A stretch of DNA of 64,000 bases from Biomphalaria glabrata (lineage: Eukaryota > Mollusca > Gastropoda > Planorbidae): positions 44,201,139 through 44,265,138 of the forward strand of contig NC_074716.1 of NCBI RefSeq assembly GCF_947242115.1. The letters are read 5' to 3'. The notes beneath the pieces are model-generated. The model worked only from the letters and a program-made list of their open reading frames with translations, was not told where the DNA came from and did no database searches. The position numbers were made by a program, and so were the translations under genes. Numbering within the stretch: the first letter of the stretch is position 1; each line of letters starts with the position of its first letter. Positions 22,813 to 33,635 of the stretch are shown in pieces.

Positions 22813-23200
22813 TGTTATGTTATCACAACGTCTTGAACCTTTATTATGTTTATTCTTTTGTTATGTTATCACAACGTCTTGAACCTATATTATGATTATC
22901 GCATCGTTATGTTATCACAACGTCTTGAACCTATATTATGTTTATTCATTTGTTATGTAATCACAACGTTTTGAACCTATATTATGTTTAATACGATGTT
23001 ATGTTATCACAACGTCTTAAACCTATATTATGTTTCCACATTTGTCATGTTATCACAACGTCTTGAACCTTTATTATGTTTATATTTCCGTTATGTTATC
23101 ATAACGTCTTAAACCTATATTATGTTTATTCATTTGTTATGTTATCACAACGTCTTGAACCTATATTACTTTTATAAACAGCGCTCTGTAAATTAAATTA
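22813..23200 (+). repeat. 46-bp minisatellite expanded from a LINE 3' tail
   Basis: Eight imperfect units of about 46 bp, each TTATGTTATCACAACGTCTT followed by GAACCTATATTATGTTTAT. The last unit runs into ATAAACAGCGCTCTGTAAATTAAATTA. Unit and end both resemble the CR1/L2-like 3' tail at 9490-9550 and 18045-18110 (TGTTATTACAGCGCCTTGAG, then TTTGTTAACAGC). Confidence 0.85.
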
Positions 23201-23503
23201 AATTGTAATTATCGACACAGGAATGTGCAACAAGGGAGATCAATCAACTGCTAAAATTCCTACATAATATAAAAAAAAACCTCATTCCCCACAGGGCCCT
23301 AATCCGTATGTCAGAATTGATGTATCGTTTGAAAAAAAATGCACTAGAAAACAAGGCGGGTCTCTGTTTACGTTGAATTTCCCTATCACCTAATTAGACA
23401 CATATCCTGTAAAAGAACAAGCTGTTAATGAATATCTAGGCAAGTGTCAATCCACTCAGAATTTTATAGCATTCATTCAAACGAACTGCTTGTTATTTTA
23501 AAG

Positions 23504-23555
23504 ATGCTCAGACTCTCGATTGTCATTGCGGCTTTTTGTATTTATCTCTCCCTGG
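23504..23555 (+). CDS. Kazal-type inhibitor, exon 1 (signal peptide)
   Basis: Exon 1 of a small secreted serine-protease inhibitor. ATG at 23504 opens a hydrophobic signal peptide (MLRLSIVIAAFCIYLSL) and the exon ends at a perfect donor, GTAAGT at 23556, in phase 1. This matches the phase of the Kazal exon at 25758. Splicing restores an alanine codon, so the junction reads SLA-DYSG, a good signal-peptidase site. The mature part would be about 66 residues. A TATA-like TTTATAG lies at about 23463-23469. Confidence 0.85.
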
Positions 23556-23616
23556 GTAAGTTAGGAAACTTTTGGCTTTTCCATTCAAATTATTCAATTA
23601 ATGATTCATAATTAAC

Positions 23617-23835
23617 GTGGAGGCGATGTGGCTGAGTGGTAGGGCTCTTGGCTTCCAAAGTGCAGAATCTTGAGTTCGAACCGTGGTGAAGACTGGGATA
23701 TTTAATTTCGGAATCTAATTGATACATATTACTTGGTAAAAGGTAAAGGCGGTTGCTCGTTGTGCTGGTCACATGACACCATCATTAACCTTGGGCCACA
23801 GAAGCAAATAACCTTTACATTGTCTGAGTAGGAGA
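23617..23835 (+). repeat. SINE family B with tRNA-type head, in Kazal intron
   Basis: The head is GATGTGGCTGAGTGGTAGGG (box A) and TTGAGTTCGAACCGTGG (box B). It is followed by the family body GAAGACTGGGATATTTAATT, GGTAAAGGCGGTTGCTCGTT and GGCCACAGAAGCAAATAACC. The 3' end is lost. Confidence 0.8.
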
Positions 23836-24724
23836 GGATAGCGGTTTGTGCCTTACACACTTCCATTATGTTACATTACTTGTGTTACAGTTCTATGGCA
23901 AGTTAAATCTTTATTGGAACTCCATTAATTCACATTTTGAAGATCAAATAAAATACATTTACTACAAAATACATGAACAGGCCTATATATATATATTTAC
24001 ACTAGAACACTAAACACGATTGGCCACGACACAACAGAGCTCAATAAGTTGTAAACAAAAAACAAAACAAAACAAAAACTGCAGGCCTATGACCAGGATG
24101 GTCTAGAAGAGGAGACAACGCTTTTTTTAAAAAAACATTTAGGCGATTAAATTTATCTTGAGTTGTCTTTCTTGGAACGTTTTCAAACTTTCAATTGCAA
24201 TCAGTATTTATCAAAACATACTGGATCTCTGTAACACCGTATATAGCACCGTTTAGGAGACAGCGATTCAATATATAATGGAGGTATTATACCGTGTTGG
24301 CTTTATTTCAATGCAGCACATTGTTATAAGGCTTTTTGAGATTATTTTCCTAACTTTTTATTAGCTATTAAACTAATGTACTAATGCACAGTCCAAAAAT
24401 CTAGTAAATAAGATCTACAGGCTTAACAACTAAGATGCCAGCATATTATACTCAATAGACGTGTTTTAGTTAGGTAAAGTCTACAAGTTTATATTAAAAT
24501 GCGATAGAACAGTTCTTCAATGAGGCGACAGACCTTTTTATTAAGTAACATAATATCAGGCTTGTTCTGGTTGGCTGCTGTTAGCAGTTTCGCAACTCAA
24601 TTACATTCTGTTAGAGTTCAATGTCTTAGTAAAAAGTGTTTAGTAGTCGTCTGCAAGGAGTTAATTTAATCAGTTTCACTAAATGTAAAAGACTTTTCTT
24701 CGAACAATACAATACATATTGAAC

Positions 24725-25015
24725 TCATCTCAGCCCGTCGTCCCTACAGGGGCATAGGCCACCAACCAGCTTCCTCTAGGCGTCTCGGTTCTGGGCGAGT
24801 TTTTCCAACTGTCCCTACGTCTTGCCCATCTGCTTGGCATCTGCTTCCAAATCACGTCGCCATGTATTCCTGGGCCGTCCCCTCTTCCTCTTTCCTTGGG
24901 GGTTCCAGGTTAGGGCTTGCCTTGTTACGTTGGAAGCAGGCTTGACTATCCATCTCCAGCGTCTTTAAAGTATATCTACTTCGATGGGCTGCTGCATTGT
25001 TCTTTGCCACACAAT
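24725..25015 (-). mobile_element. RTE/Jockey-type LINE, C-terminal fragment
   Basis: The minus strand encodes [40 protein letters not shown] and ADAKQMGKT-stop-GQLEKLAQNRD, with stops. This is the well-known end of many invertebrate LINE proteins (GxRKRGRPKxTWRRD). Within the Kazal intron. Confidence 0.8.
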
Positions 25016-25757
25016 ACATATTGATACTTGTATAATCTTAACATATTTGACATATATATACTAATTACTAGTAAAAAGCTTTATTCAAGAGGCTTATATT
25101 TTTTCTAAAGAGCCAATTTTAAGTGGTGCATACTCATTTATTAGCTTGCCATTATTAATTATAAAAACAAAAAGCTGGCTATTCTTCTTGTGCTTTAAAA
25201 AAAAAAGATGAAAATATTAAAATTAATTAAAATTATTTTTATAGTTAAATCATAACTGTGTAATCATGACAATTATGTCTTATGATATTTATTTAAACAA
25301 ATAAAATATGAATGCTTAGTATTCCTAATTATCTAATTTATAAAGTAGAATGTAAGGAGTATGTATGTTCCGCATAGAAATAAAAACCGTTCGACCAATC
25401 TTGATAAAACTAGACATAAATGTTCCTTAGATCATTTTGGATACCTTAGTGTATGTTTAATGTCCCTACCACAACCGGAAGGAACTAAAAATTAAAAAAA
25501 TATAATTATTCTCAATTAAAGAACAAAACTTTTTAAACAAATCTGGTAAGCCCGTTTTCACACTCTACTTTCATATTCATGGCAAAAACAAAACAAAATG
25601 TTAAGGGAACATTCGTCATGTCTGTCCGAGAACTAAATCTAATGCACTATATCAGGCCCGCTCGTCGCGGGTCATATCCGGCTAATTTGAACCTAAAGTA
25701 GACATTGATTTTTTAAATAAATTTGTAACAATATTACTTGTTATATCTTGACATCAG

Positions 25758-25963
25758 CTGACTACTCAGGATACAGCACTGGCGAAGTAGCCCCTCAACC
25801 TTGCCCGCAGAACTATGAATGTCCTGACGTCTATGCGCCAGTGTGTGGTACAAACGGCGTGACCTACAGTAGCGGCTGTGAGCTGATCAAAAAGACCTGT
25901 GGACGTGTACAGGTCAGCTACAATGGCCAGTGTGGGAATCCAAGTGGGCCTTCTGATGCGTGA
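25758..25963 (+). CDS. Kazal-type serine protease inhibitor, exon 2
   Basis: Terminal coding exon after acceptor CTTGACATCAG (ends 25757), phase 1, stop TGA at 25961-25963. It encodes one Kazal domain with six cysteines spaced C-x5-C-x7-C-x10-C-x6-C-x10-C, including the hallmark YAPVCGTNGVTYSSGC. With exon 1 the precursor is 85 residues. Kazal domains inhibit serine proteases by presenting a reactive loop; the P1 residue, second after the second cysteine, is Asp (CPDVYAPVC). A polyadenylation signal ATTAAA is at 26179-26184, about 215 bp after the stop. The short acidic, Gly/Pro/Ser-rich tail and single domain suggest a secreted monomer. Target protease unknown. Confidence 0.92.
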
Positions 25964-26178
25964 AGCTAACTGTGTAGCGTTTCCAGATTGAAAAAAAACA
26001 TTGACATGAGAATGTTCTGGGAAGTATGCTGGATGATATCAGAAAGTATGGCACATCATTGAGTTCTCTACGTAGTAATACAACATAGTCATCGATTTTT
26101 TATTTTTTGGAATAACATCTGTATTTCATACTGTGAACTAGTTAGGTTACGTCATGTGTACATTCTTTTAAGCTGGAG

Positions 26179-26184
26179 ATTAAA
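26179..26184 (+). promoter_or_regulatory. Polyadenylation signal ATTAAA (Kazal gene)
   Basis: ATTAAA about 215 bp downstream of the Kazal stop, followed by a T/G-rich stretch. The best candidate in this 3' UTR. Confidence 0.5.
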
Positions 26185-26646
26185 GTTATTAAAACGGTCT
26201 CTTTCAAATTATAAAAAGTGTTACTTAAAATTAATTTGTTTCGTTTTTTTTTTAAATTTTTTTACAATACCACTAATCAAGTTATAACTTCATGGAGGGG
26301 CGAAACCTGGACGTTGATTACAAAAACGTCTCTAACGATCTTTCTAGAAATTTAACAGTTGATGTATATCGCTGAGAAAATAATTACTAGTTCTCTGGCC
26401 ACACGACGAAAACCCTAGTTCGACCGTTATCATTTTTCAATTAAAAAAGAAAAGAAATTTAAATTTGGCTAGAGACCCTGCATCTAGGTCTATGTCCAAC
26501 ATCGGTCTTGAAAGGACTATCGCTTTTCGGCTTATCTAACTGAAGAGTTTGATAAATCAATGTCCAGGAACATTTTGCGCATCGTCTTTTGAGTCCAGAT
26601 CTAAATGCTTATCAGTGGAATATTATAAAGTGTGGTTGATCTATAC
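26185..26646. other. Intergenic, no gene recognised
   Basis: AT-rich sequence between the Kazal 3' UTR and the hAT element; nothing recognised. Confidence 0.4.
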
Positions 26647-29519
26647 CAGTGGTCTTCAACCTTTTTTGGCCTACCGCCCCCTTTTCGAATTTTTTCTTTA
26701 ATTAATCCGCCAGCGCCCCCCTCTAAGAAAAACAGTTATAAAGAAGCGTGAGAAGGCAAATTTGAACAAAATATCATCTATCTATTATTTTTTATGCTGT
26801 CAATAACACTTATCCCGCTTGGGAGACGACCGCATGCCAAAAGCGGCTGTTGTGAACTCCTTGGCCTATGACTGACGAGCTTTGAGGAGGACTGAGTTCC
26901 AGAGGTGCCCCCCTCCCCCGTGAGCGCTATAAAGATTTATTTAGGTGCCATTTCGCTCTCACTGACATAGAGGAAAGTACCTGGCAGCATTCTCTGGTAG
27001 CAGATAGCCTCTGAAAGAAACAGTTCGAGAGCTCTTACAAAAACTGCGGGACAAACATTTGAGACTCAAAGAAAAGCCATTATTGAAGACAGGCGCAAAA
27101 GACGGAAAAAAGACTTAAATAGAACACCAGCATACAACGGCTTTGTCTGCATAAAATTCGAGAAAATGTTTAGTTGGGTTTGCGTAGTTCGGAATTAAAG
27201 GCAAAAACAGCCAATATTATCATTATGCAAAAATTATGTGAAATAGTTTGCAGTGATTACACACAAAAAAAATATTTATAAAGACTTTTTTCAAATCCTA
27301 AGAATAGTCTCTGTTTAATTTTTTTAATATTAGGGCCTACTGTTTTTAGGTTTAATTGTAAATTTAGTTTTATTTTTTAATATAAATATTATTATTGCTG
27401 AATTCACTACAAAAAGAAATTAAGCTAATGGGAACCTTGTGCCCCATGCAGTGTGACAATATTAGAAATTTCAAGCTTTAAATTTGCCAAAGCAAAGCGA
27501 AGGTCTTTTCTAGTGGCTACATACAAATTATTTCTTTGCTTATTCATTAACTTTGTTACGCACTAAATCTAGGTTAACTATGTATGTTTACTGAAAAGCT
27601 AAAACATTATTCAAATTTCGACCACAGTTTTGGAATTTTACTGAAACATTTAAATGCAGCCACATCTTTGTTGTGCCTCCAGTGGCGCAGATAGGAATTT
27701 CCATCGTTTGGGCTTGACATCTTTGAGGGCCTTTGCATTTTGCGTAATATTTAATTTAATTAATTAAAAAAGCACTAATTTGGGCCCCCTTTAAATGGGG
27801 TCCCGGGGGATTTTCAAATTTCCCCCCTCCCCCTCCCCCACCCTAGCTACGCCACTGTGTGCCTCCTATGTTTACATTCTTTTTACTGAAGACATAGTTT
27901 TGTAAATCTACTTTTTCATGCAACTCAATTTGAACATCAGTAACAGATGTTTAATAATTGTCATTTATATATATTTTTTTTTATTTTATAAGCGAATCTT
28001 AATTTCTTCATAGAGCATTGTTATGTGAATTGCATAGATATCGGTGTCCTTGGGCAGTAATTCATTTGTCAACAAACAAGTTAATGTGAGAGTGTAAAAC
28101 TCTTGAAAATAGATTTAATTCCTCGATAAAAGAGAAAATGATCAATGACAGTCAATTTCTTTCCTAGCACTCGGAGGTTCGTTTTCATTCAGTTGTGTTA
28201 GATGCCTAGCATGGAAAACAATTTTTTAGCCTGCTTTAAGTCATCGCCAACCGTTGAATCTTCCCGTTTCTCAAAAAAAATAATTATTTAAAAGCTTAAA
28301 AAAACGAGCCATAACAGTTAACAAAACCCTTTCGTAATCCAGCAAACTTCAGTTAACAACAAGAGTCTAACACCTTTTTCATCATTTGTTTCATAAAACT
28401 GTTGAAAGATGCGCTTATTTTAGGCATGGGTTTGTATTTTATTTACAGTTTTATGATAAGATTCCAATAGAAATGAAATTGCGGGCTAAACTTTTTTTGT
28501 GTATCATAACTCACAAGGTGAATAGTGAATAGATTTGTTCTTTATTCTATATTACCTATGAAGTCATTGCAGCGTCCAACCACTGATGGTTTCCTATATG
28601 TCCCCATAAGCTACATAACTAGACTATTTTGAAATAATATTTCATCTCTAAAAGAAAAAAAAGTCTATTTGTGTTACATATGTTTTAAAATAAATTTAGT
28701 TTTAATCAATTTCTCAACAATATCATGAGAATTTTTAAAAAGCTATGCATTTTTCTTAGAAGCCATTAAAACATATCCTGCCTAGCCGTTTTTTGTTTTT
28801 AATATTGTTTTATTTGTAGATTTTTATAATTGTTCATGAATATTCTTAAATTATTTTTGGATATCGCTATAAGTTCGTGAAGCCGACTTGGTTTCATAAC
28901 CTCATCTGAAAATGCCATCAAGGTAGAACTTACTTTTTTTTTTTAGTGGCAATTCACTAAATCTCAAGGAAATATTACATGACATACCAGTGAGTTTTCG
29001 TAACAACATTTTATCAATGTTTTTTGTTTTTAAAAAGTTAAATTATTCTATTAAATGTTACCTTTAATGTTTTTTGCAATTAACATTTACATATCAATAT
29101 ATGAACATCTGTAGATAAAATAAACTATAATCTAAAATTTGTTTATCAAATCTTAAATGTTTATACGCTCGAGATCCAAGGACAATAAATACTCTCTTAT
29201 CATATCAAAAGAGTAAGAATCTAAAAATAGAAAATAGGATTCCCGAACTCATTTTCTAACGCTGTTTCTGTTCTTAAATTAGAAGCAAGTTAACTATAAT
29301 TTGTCTATATTTAGTTTCCCAGCTTTAATGTTGAAGAATTTTAAAATTTGTTTTGTTTCAGAGCAGCTTTAGTTTCTTCTTTCCGCCTTTATGCCCAGCG
29401 CCCCCTTACCGCCCCATTTTGTGCCCGGCGCCCCCCTACCGCCCCTTTGGCTCTCAGCGCCCCCCAAAATCTCGAAAACGCCCCCTAGGGGGCGATATCG
29501 CCCCCGTTGAAGACCACTG
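26647..29519. mobile_element. Non-autonomous hAT-type transposon, 2873 bp, both ends present
   Basis: The left end CAGTGGTCTTCAACC is the perfect inverse of the right end GGTTGAAGACCACTG-like sequence at 29506-29519 (GTTGAAGACCACTG). The element is flanked by an exact 8-bp duplication ATCTATAC at 26639-26646 and 29520-29527, the hAT hallmark. Subterminal DNA is rich in CGCCCCC words, with GGGGGCGATATCGCCCCC forming a hairpin near the right end. I see no transposase ORF of 60 codons or more. A smaller hAT MITE is inserted at 27680-27857. Confidence 0.9.
27680..27857. mobile_element. hAT MITE, 178 bp, nested
   Basis: Ends are CAGTGGCGCAG and TAGCTACGCCACTG, with an exact 8-bp target duplication TGTGCCTC at 27672-27679 and 27858-27865. 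The ends match the autonomous-type element at 52978-56622 (CAGTGGCGTAGCTA), which suggests that family mobilised it. Confidence 0.92.
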
Positions 29520-29527
29520 ATCTATAC

Positions 29528-29815
29528 ATTCACTTAACCAGGATAGAAGGGGGGAGTGGACAGTGTTTAAAAAATGTTCCATTGCTTTTTAATAGAAAAG
29601 TCATTAATTTCTAAGAGATAAAAATTTGCTCTTTAAGTTGCATAAAGGAGTTATTGTCTTTTTAACAAAAAGTATTGTTAATGTTTTTCTAGTTATAAAC
29701 TATTATTTTTTTAGAGGGTAGTGTGGATGTAGGGGAAATAATTTATATATATATGTCACTTAGTGTTACATCAGATCTGAATGAAGTGGTCTTCTACTTT
29801 CCGTTAGAACTAAAA
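29528..29815. other. Intergenic, no gene recognised
   Basis: Nothing recognised beyond T-rich runs. Confidence 0.4.
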
Positions 29816-29819
29816 CTGA

Positions 29820-30016
29820 AAGATTTAAAAACTCCTTTATCCCACTTTTGATCAGAGTTTATAAGGTCATCTGTCGTCATCGAGAAATACACAGAAATCT
29901 AGTTCATAAAGCGCTGGTTGTGTGTATGTGTTTGGTTACAGTAGTTACGCTGAGGTGGTCACTTCTAGTTAAACTCTATGATTGGACCAATAAAAATTAT
30001 CTTATCTTATCTTATC
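29820..30016 (+). mobile_element. Possible LINE 3' end with (TTATC)n tail
   Basis: A non-coding stretch ends GGACCAATAAAAATTATC and then three more TATCT repeats. An AATAAA-like end followed by a short tandem tail is typical of CR1/RTE-type LINE 3' ends. No protein similarity recognised, so the class is open. Confidence 0.4.
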
Positions 30017-30735
30017 TAGTGTCGGAGTAGGGGCTGAAAGGTAGTGAGCAAAACTTGCACTCGGGGAAAGGTACATTATTGGCGCCCACCTCATTTTCCA
30101 TGAATATCAAGTAGAAATAAAGGCTGCGTGCAGCCAATGACCCAGTCATGTAGGCTTACGATGACCCATACTGTGTACATATGATATATACTCCATGAGA
30201 CAAGTTATTAAACATAAACAGTTTCAATCACAGTCTGGGTTATAGATTGGTCTGCGTAGACTCTAAAGGGGCTCAACTACCCTGAAATCTTTTTAATGTA
30301 ATCAAATAATGTATTCGATCATTAAAAATCTTTTGAATCAAAAGCAAAATCTAGGGGTCTAATTGCCCCAATTTTTAGTAATGTTTTTGAAATGTTCATT
30401 ATAGCTAGTGGTCCAAAAGTTTCAAAGTTGGTAGATTGATAGGGGGCATATCTTCACATTTGATAACAAAAATCTTTCCTTAGTAGGCCCTGTTATTTCG
30501 ATTCCATTAATTAAAGTGAATATCCCAATGATATTGGATAGTAATACACAATGACAGTTTTAACAAGGGAAGGCTCAATAATTTTCAATCAATTATCTAG
30601 ACATGGAAGAATTAGTAATGAATGGATAGTTCAATTTATTTACAAACAGATATACAATATGATGTCAATTTTATAAAATGAAAAAAAAAACAAAAAAAAA
30701 AAAATAACAACAATAATACTGCTAGTAAATTTAAC
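30017..30735. other. Intergenic, no gene recognised
   Basis: AT-rich sequence with an A-rich run near 30679-30704; nothing recognised. Confidence 0.4.
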
Positions 30736-30737
30736 AA

Positions 30738-30990
30738 AGTAAATCAAACATTCAGCTTATTCATGTGTATATATATAGAGCTCCTCCTTCGTGATCGAAG
30801 ATGAGCACATTTCTCATTCTCATTTCTCAGGCGATAGTCTGGCATGCGGACTACATGTCCCACCCATCGAAGTTGGGACCTTTTTACTGTCGCATTGACA
30901 CTGTTCATGTTGGACAGCTGTAAGATTTCTGTGCCTGGTATGTGGTCGGACCAACGCACCTCATGGTTACTCCTTAGACAGCGTAGGTGG
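30738..30990 (-). mobile_element. RTE/Jockey-type LINE fragment
   Basis: The minus strand encodes RWSDHIPGTEILQLSNMNSV, then NATVKRSQLRWVGHVVRMPD, the conserved QLRWVGHVxRM segment near the end of many endonuclease-type LINE proteins. Short remnant, followed on the plus side by a SINE B tail fragment. Confidence 0.8.
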
Positions 30991-31044
30991 AAGGAGTTTC
31001 ACTTTTTGGTGTATATATATATCAAAACTGATGATCTTAACATC

Positions 31045-31085
31045 GTCTAACATAGGTCTAAAAGAGGAACTTTGCTTTACTTTAT
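31045..31085 (+). repeat. SINE family B tail fragment
   Basis: AGGTCTAAAAGAGGAACTTTGCTTTACTTT-like end of family B only. Confidence 0.45.
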
Positions 31086-31089
31086 GATT

Positions 31090-31560
31090 ATATATATACA
31101 TATTATTATAAATATAATAAAGCTTTTTTCGGCTAGTGAGTGATTATTTCTCATCTCGCAGATCATTTCAAGTTTATGGATCCCCCATTCTAGTGAAACC
31201 TGACGACCACGTAGATCCTTGGGGATTAAGTAGCCAAGAAAAAAGAACTGCCAGCAATTATCAAACTATTTTTACCAAGTGTTGATGTTTCAGAGCATTA
31301 AAAATAGGTCCAAACATTTTCTTTGATTTTAAGACCAACAGGATTTCAAAACTTCTACGTGTGTCATAGTGATGATACCCCCCCCCCCCCCTTGTGATAT
31401 TATCTTCTCTCTATGAGCATTGAATTGTTGATTTGAAGACTCTTTATACAACATAAACGCAATAAAATGGAAATAATTTATACATATAATACAAAGCTCG
31501 TCAAACTAAACATAAATTATAGTCCAGCAACAGCTTTGTAGATTAACATAAATAGAAAAG
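31090..31560. other. Intergenic / 3' flank of the minus-strand gene
   Basis: Contains a C homopolymer at 31378-31391. Probable 3' UTR of the 31578-33296 gene at its right edge. I could not pick a clear minus-strand AATAAA. Confidence 0.4.
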
Positions 31561-31577
31561 TGTTTAAAGGAAAGTAC

Positions 31578-33296
31578 TCAGGAAACTGATGTGATGCCCA
31601 GGTTGTCACTACGTGCTTTCACTACAATGACATCACCGTCGATGTGAGACTCTCCCAATGTCAGTTCTTCTTGTAGTTTCAGAGTGGGCGTGTCTGCGGT
31701 ACTCATAATCTTTTCTAAATACTCTGTGGTAGTTTCTGTTTCCTGTAAGACAGATTTGTCATTGCGTGAGTCCATGTCATTCGTTCTGTTCACATCTTCG
31801 GGCGAAATTGAGGTCGAATCATCAGAGGTCTTATTATAGAATTTCTTTCTGTCCAGCAAATCAGCAGATTGACTTCGTCCTTTGGATAGCAATGCAGAAG
31901 TTTCTTTATTTCTTTCTAAAGGATCTGCTTCAGCAACATCTTCGCTGTTAGCAGAGTCAGGAATTATTTCAGCTTCTTCGGATTTTGTTTCGCTTTGAAC
32001 GAAAACATTTTGGGTACGCTCTGAGCTTATTTCCGGACTCTCATCTCTTTTTGGTAGTTGAATAGCCTCGCTGTTGAACTCTTCATTGGAATGTGTGGTG
32101 TCATGATCAAGATGCGCATTGATTTGTAAGTGTTCGATGTCATTGTTATCCTTTGTGGTTACTTTCTGTTTCATCTTAGGCTCAATGACATTACTTCTTT
32201 CAGTTTGGCATTTGGTAATGGTCACCAAGGAATTGACATCACTGTCTCCAGGAATTTTGATTAGCAAAGCGTTTGAATGCATCCCTTCAGCTTTGTGCTT
32301 TACTTTCTTGGAAGTATTGGCCTCGCGTGCAATGCTGAGGAGGCGTTCTCCTGGGGTGCACCTTTTATCACTGAGGGAGAAATGTTGAGCCGGGCTGACC
32401 AAATAGCTGTGCAGCAAGCTGTGGTCGCGTCTTAGACGTTCCAAGTTCATGGTCAGTTCCTTTTTCAGGTTTCTCTCTAGTTTAGTCGGGGTGCCACATT
32501 TGTTCATAATTTCAAGGGCGTTTTTGGCAGCTCCTAACTTCCAGTGAAACTTCTGAGGCGTCTCCACAAAGGGGGAGTCAAAGAGGCTGAAGGCGGTTTT
32601 ACGAGTCGAATTGTCAGGTTTGGATTTCCACGTCCCGGGATCGCTGAGTGACGTGACAGGTGGCCTGTCGTCTTGATACCGATAACCATCCATCGGGTTC
32701 AGATACAGAAGTTGTCGCTTCTGAATTCGATGGTGCAAACGTCCGCCCATGATTTTCATTTTGTTGACGCGATGCTGGAGTGCATCGTTGGTGGAGCTGC
32801 TGAGAAGCTCCTGGCGTTCCTCTTCTTCACTCCTTTTGTGGAGCGATGTCTTGGTCCTTTCCGACCTGGTGATAAAACTGGGGATTAAGTCATGACTTCT
32901 CCACGGCTGTACCTGACTGTATGGAAATTCAGCTTTCGGGTGGGCGCTGGTCTTCTTCGGAGACACCCCTTCGTTGTTTATTCCTGTGTTCGGAGATTCA
33001 GACTCAAGACATTTTAACAGGCTTGTCGCTTTCATGGTCAACTCTGAAAGCCCGTACGAGGGTGAGTTGAAGGCAGAGTTCTCTTGTTTCTCGTAAAATA
33101 CCGGCAGACTTTTCTCCCTTCTCCAGCACCGCTTGGTAAAGGGATGTGGCTCCACCAGCGGCAGCTTGTTTGGGTTGTCTTCCATGGCGACTTTGTGTTT
33201 GGATTTCAGAAGCAGGCTACTCTTGTCGTGCCTGTACAAAGACAGGTGGCATAATTTTACTTCCACAACGTAAGGGTTGTCTCCCTGTAAGACCAT
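31578..33296 (-). CDS. Uncharacterised 572-residue protein
   Basis: A single 1,719-bp minus-strand frame, far longer than chance in this AT-rich DNA and with balanced codon use, so it is very likely a host coding exon. I do not recognise a family. The N-terminal two thirds are basic and Ser/Thr/Pro-rich, with a Lys/Arg cluster near residues 180-200 (HRVNKMKIMGGRLHHRIQKR) and a conserved-looking tract NPMDGYRYQDDRPPVTSLSD at about 203-222. A predicted helical, charged segment follows around 280-315 (TKLERNLKKELTMNLERLRR). The last 200 residues are acidic, low-complexity and probably disordered. No signal peptide, membrane span or zinc motif. The start at 33296 is the first ATG after an in-frame stop. 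An acceptor (TTTGTTTACAG) lies just upstream at 33366, so a 5' UTR intron is likely. Confidence 0.7.
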   Translation of the reverse strand: MVLQGDNPYVVEVKLCHLSLYRHDKSSLLLKSKHKVAMEDNPNKLPLVEPHPFTKRCWRREKSLPVFYEKQENSAFNSPSYGLSELTMKATSLLKCLESESPNTGINNEGVSPKKTSAHPKAEFPYSQVQPWRSHDLIPSFITRSERTKTSLHKRSEEEERQELLSSSTNDALQHRVNKMKIMGGRLHHRIQKRQLLYLNPMDGYRYQDDRPPVTSLSDPGTWKSKPDNSTRKTAFSLFDSPFVETPQKFHWKLGAAKNALEIMNKCGTPTKLERNLKKELTMNLERLRRDHSLLHSYLVSPAQHFSLSDKRCTPGERLLSIAREANTSKKVKHKAEGMHSNALLIKIPGDSDVNSLVTITKCQTERSNVIEPKMKQKVTTKDNNDIEHLQINAHLDHDTTHSNEEFNSEAIQLPKRDESPEISSERTQNVFVQSETKSEEAEIIPDSANSEDVAEADPLERNKETSALLSKGRSQSADLLDRKKFYNKTSDDSTSISPEDVNRTNDMDSRNDKSVLQETETTTEYLEKIMSTADTPTLKLQEELTLGESHIDGDVIVVKARSDNLGITSVS

Positions 33297-33302
33297 AGTG
33301 AA

Positions 33303-33365
33303 TTACTGACGTGTCGCATAGTCTGCCCTTGCCCTTTTGGTCTGGGTATCTACGTGTTCAGTCAT
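33303..33365 (-). promoter_or_regulatory. Upstream ORF (20 codons) before the 572-aa frame
   Basis: Immediately after the acceptor AG at 33366-33367 the exon begins with ATG and encodes MTEHVDTQTKRARADYATRQ then TAA. It is in the same frame as the main ORF and separated from its ATG by the stop and two codons. It could lower translation of the main frame or reflect a different true start. Confidence 0.5.
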
Positions 33366-33635
33366 CTGTAAACAAAAATAAATACAAACTATGAATTTAT
33401 ATCCAAGAAAATATTTAACGTTCAGTTCATTTAATTACATTACACGATGAGACAAAAAACGTATAAGGTAACATCAGCCAATTACAGATGAACAGCATCA
33501 TTGTTTACAGTCTTACTGCTTCTTCAATAGTTTTACTCATGATAAATCCATTACAATTGTACATCTTTAATGATTCTCAAGTTAACAAGTCCCGTCTCTC
33601 AAATTATGAAAAATGGCTCTTTTCTTATTCCATAT

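Noticed and set aside
33275-33310. Tiny intron removing the stop between upstream ORF and main frame of the minus-strand gene
   Set aside because: The only GT...AG pair is 22 nt, too short to splice, and would shift the frame.
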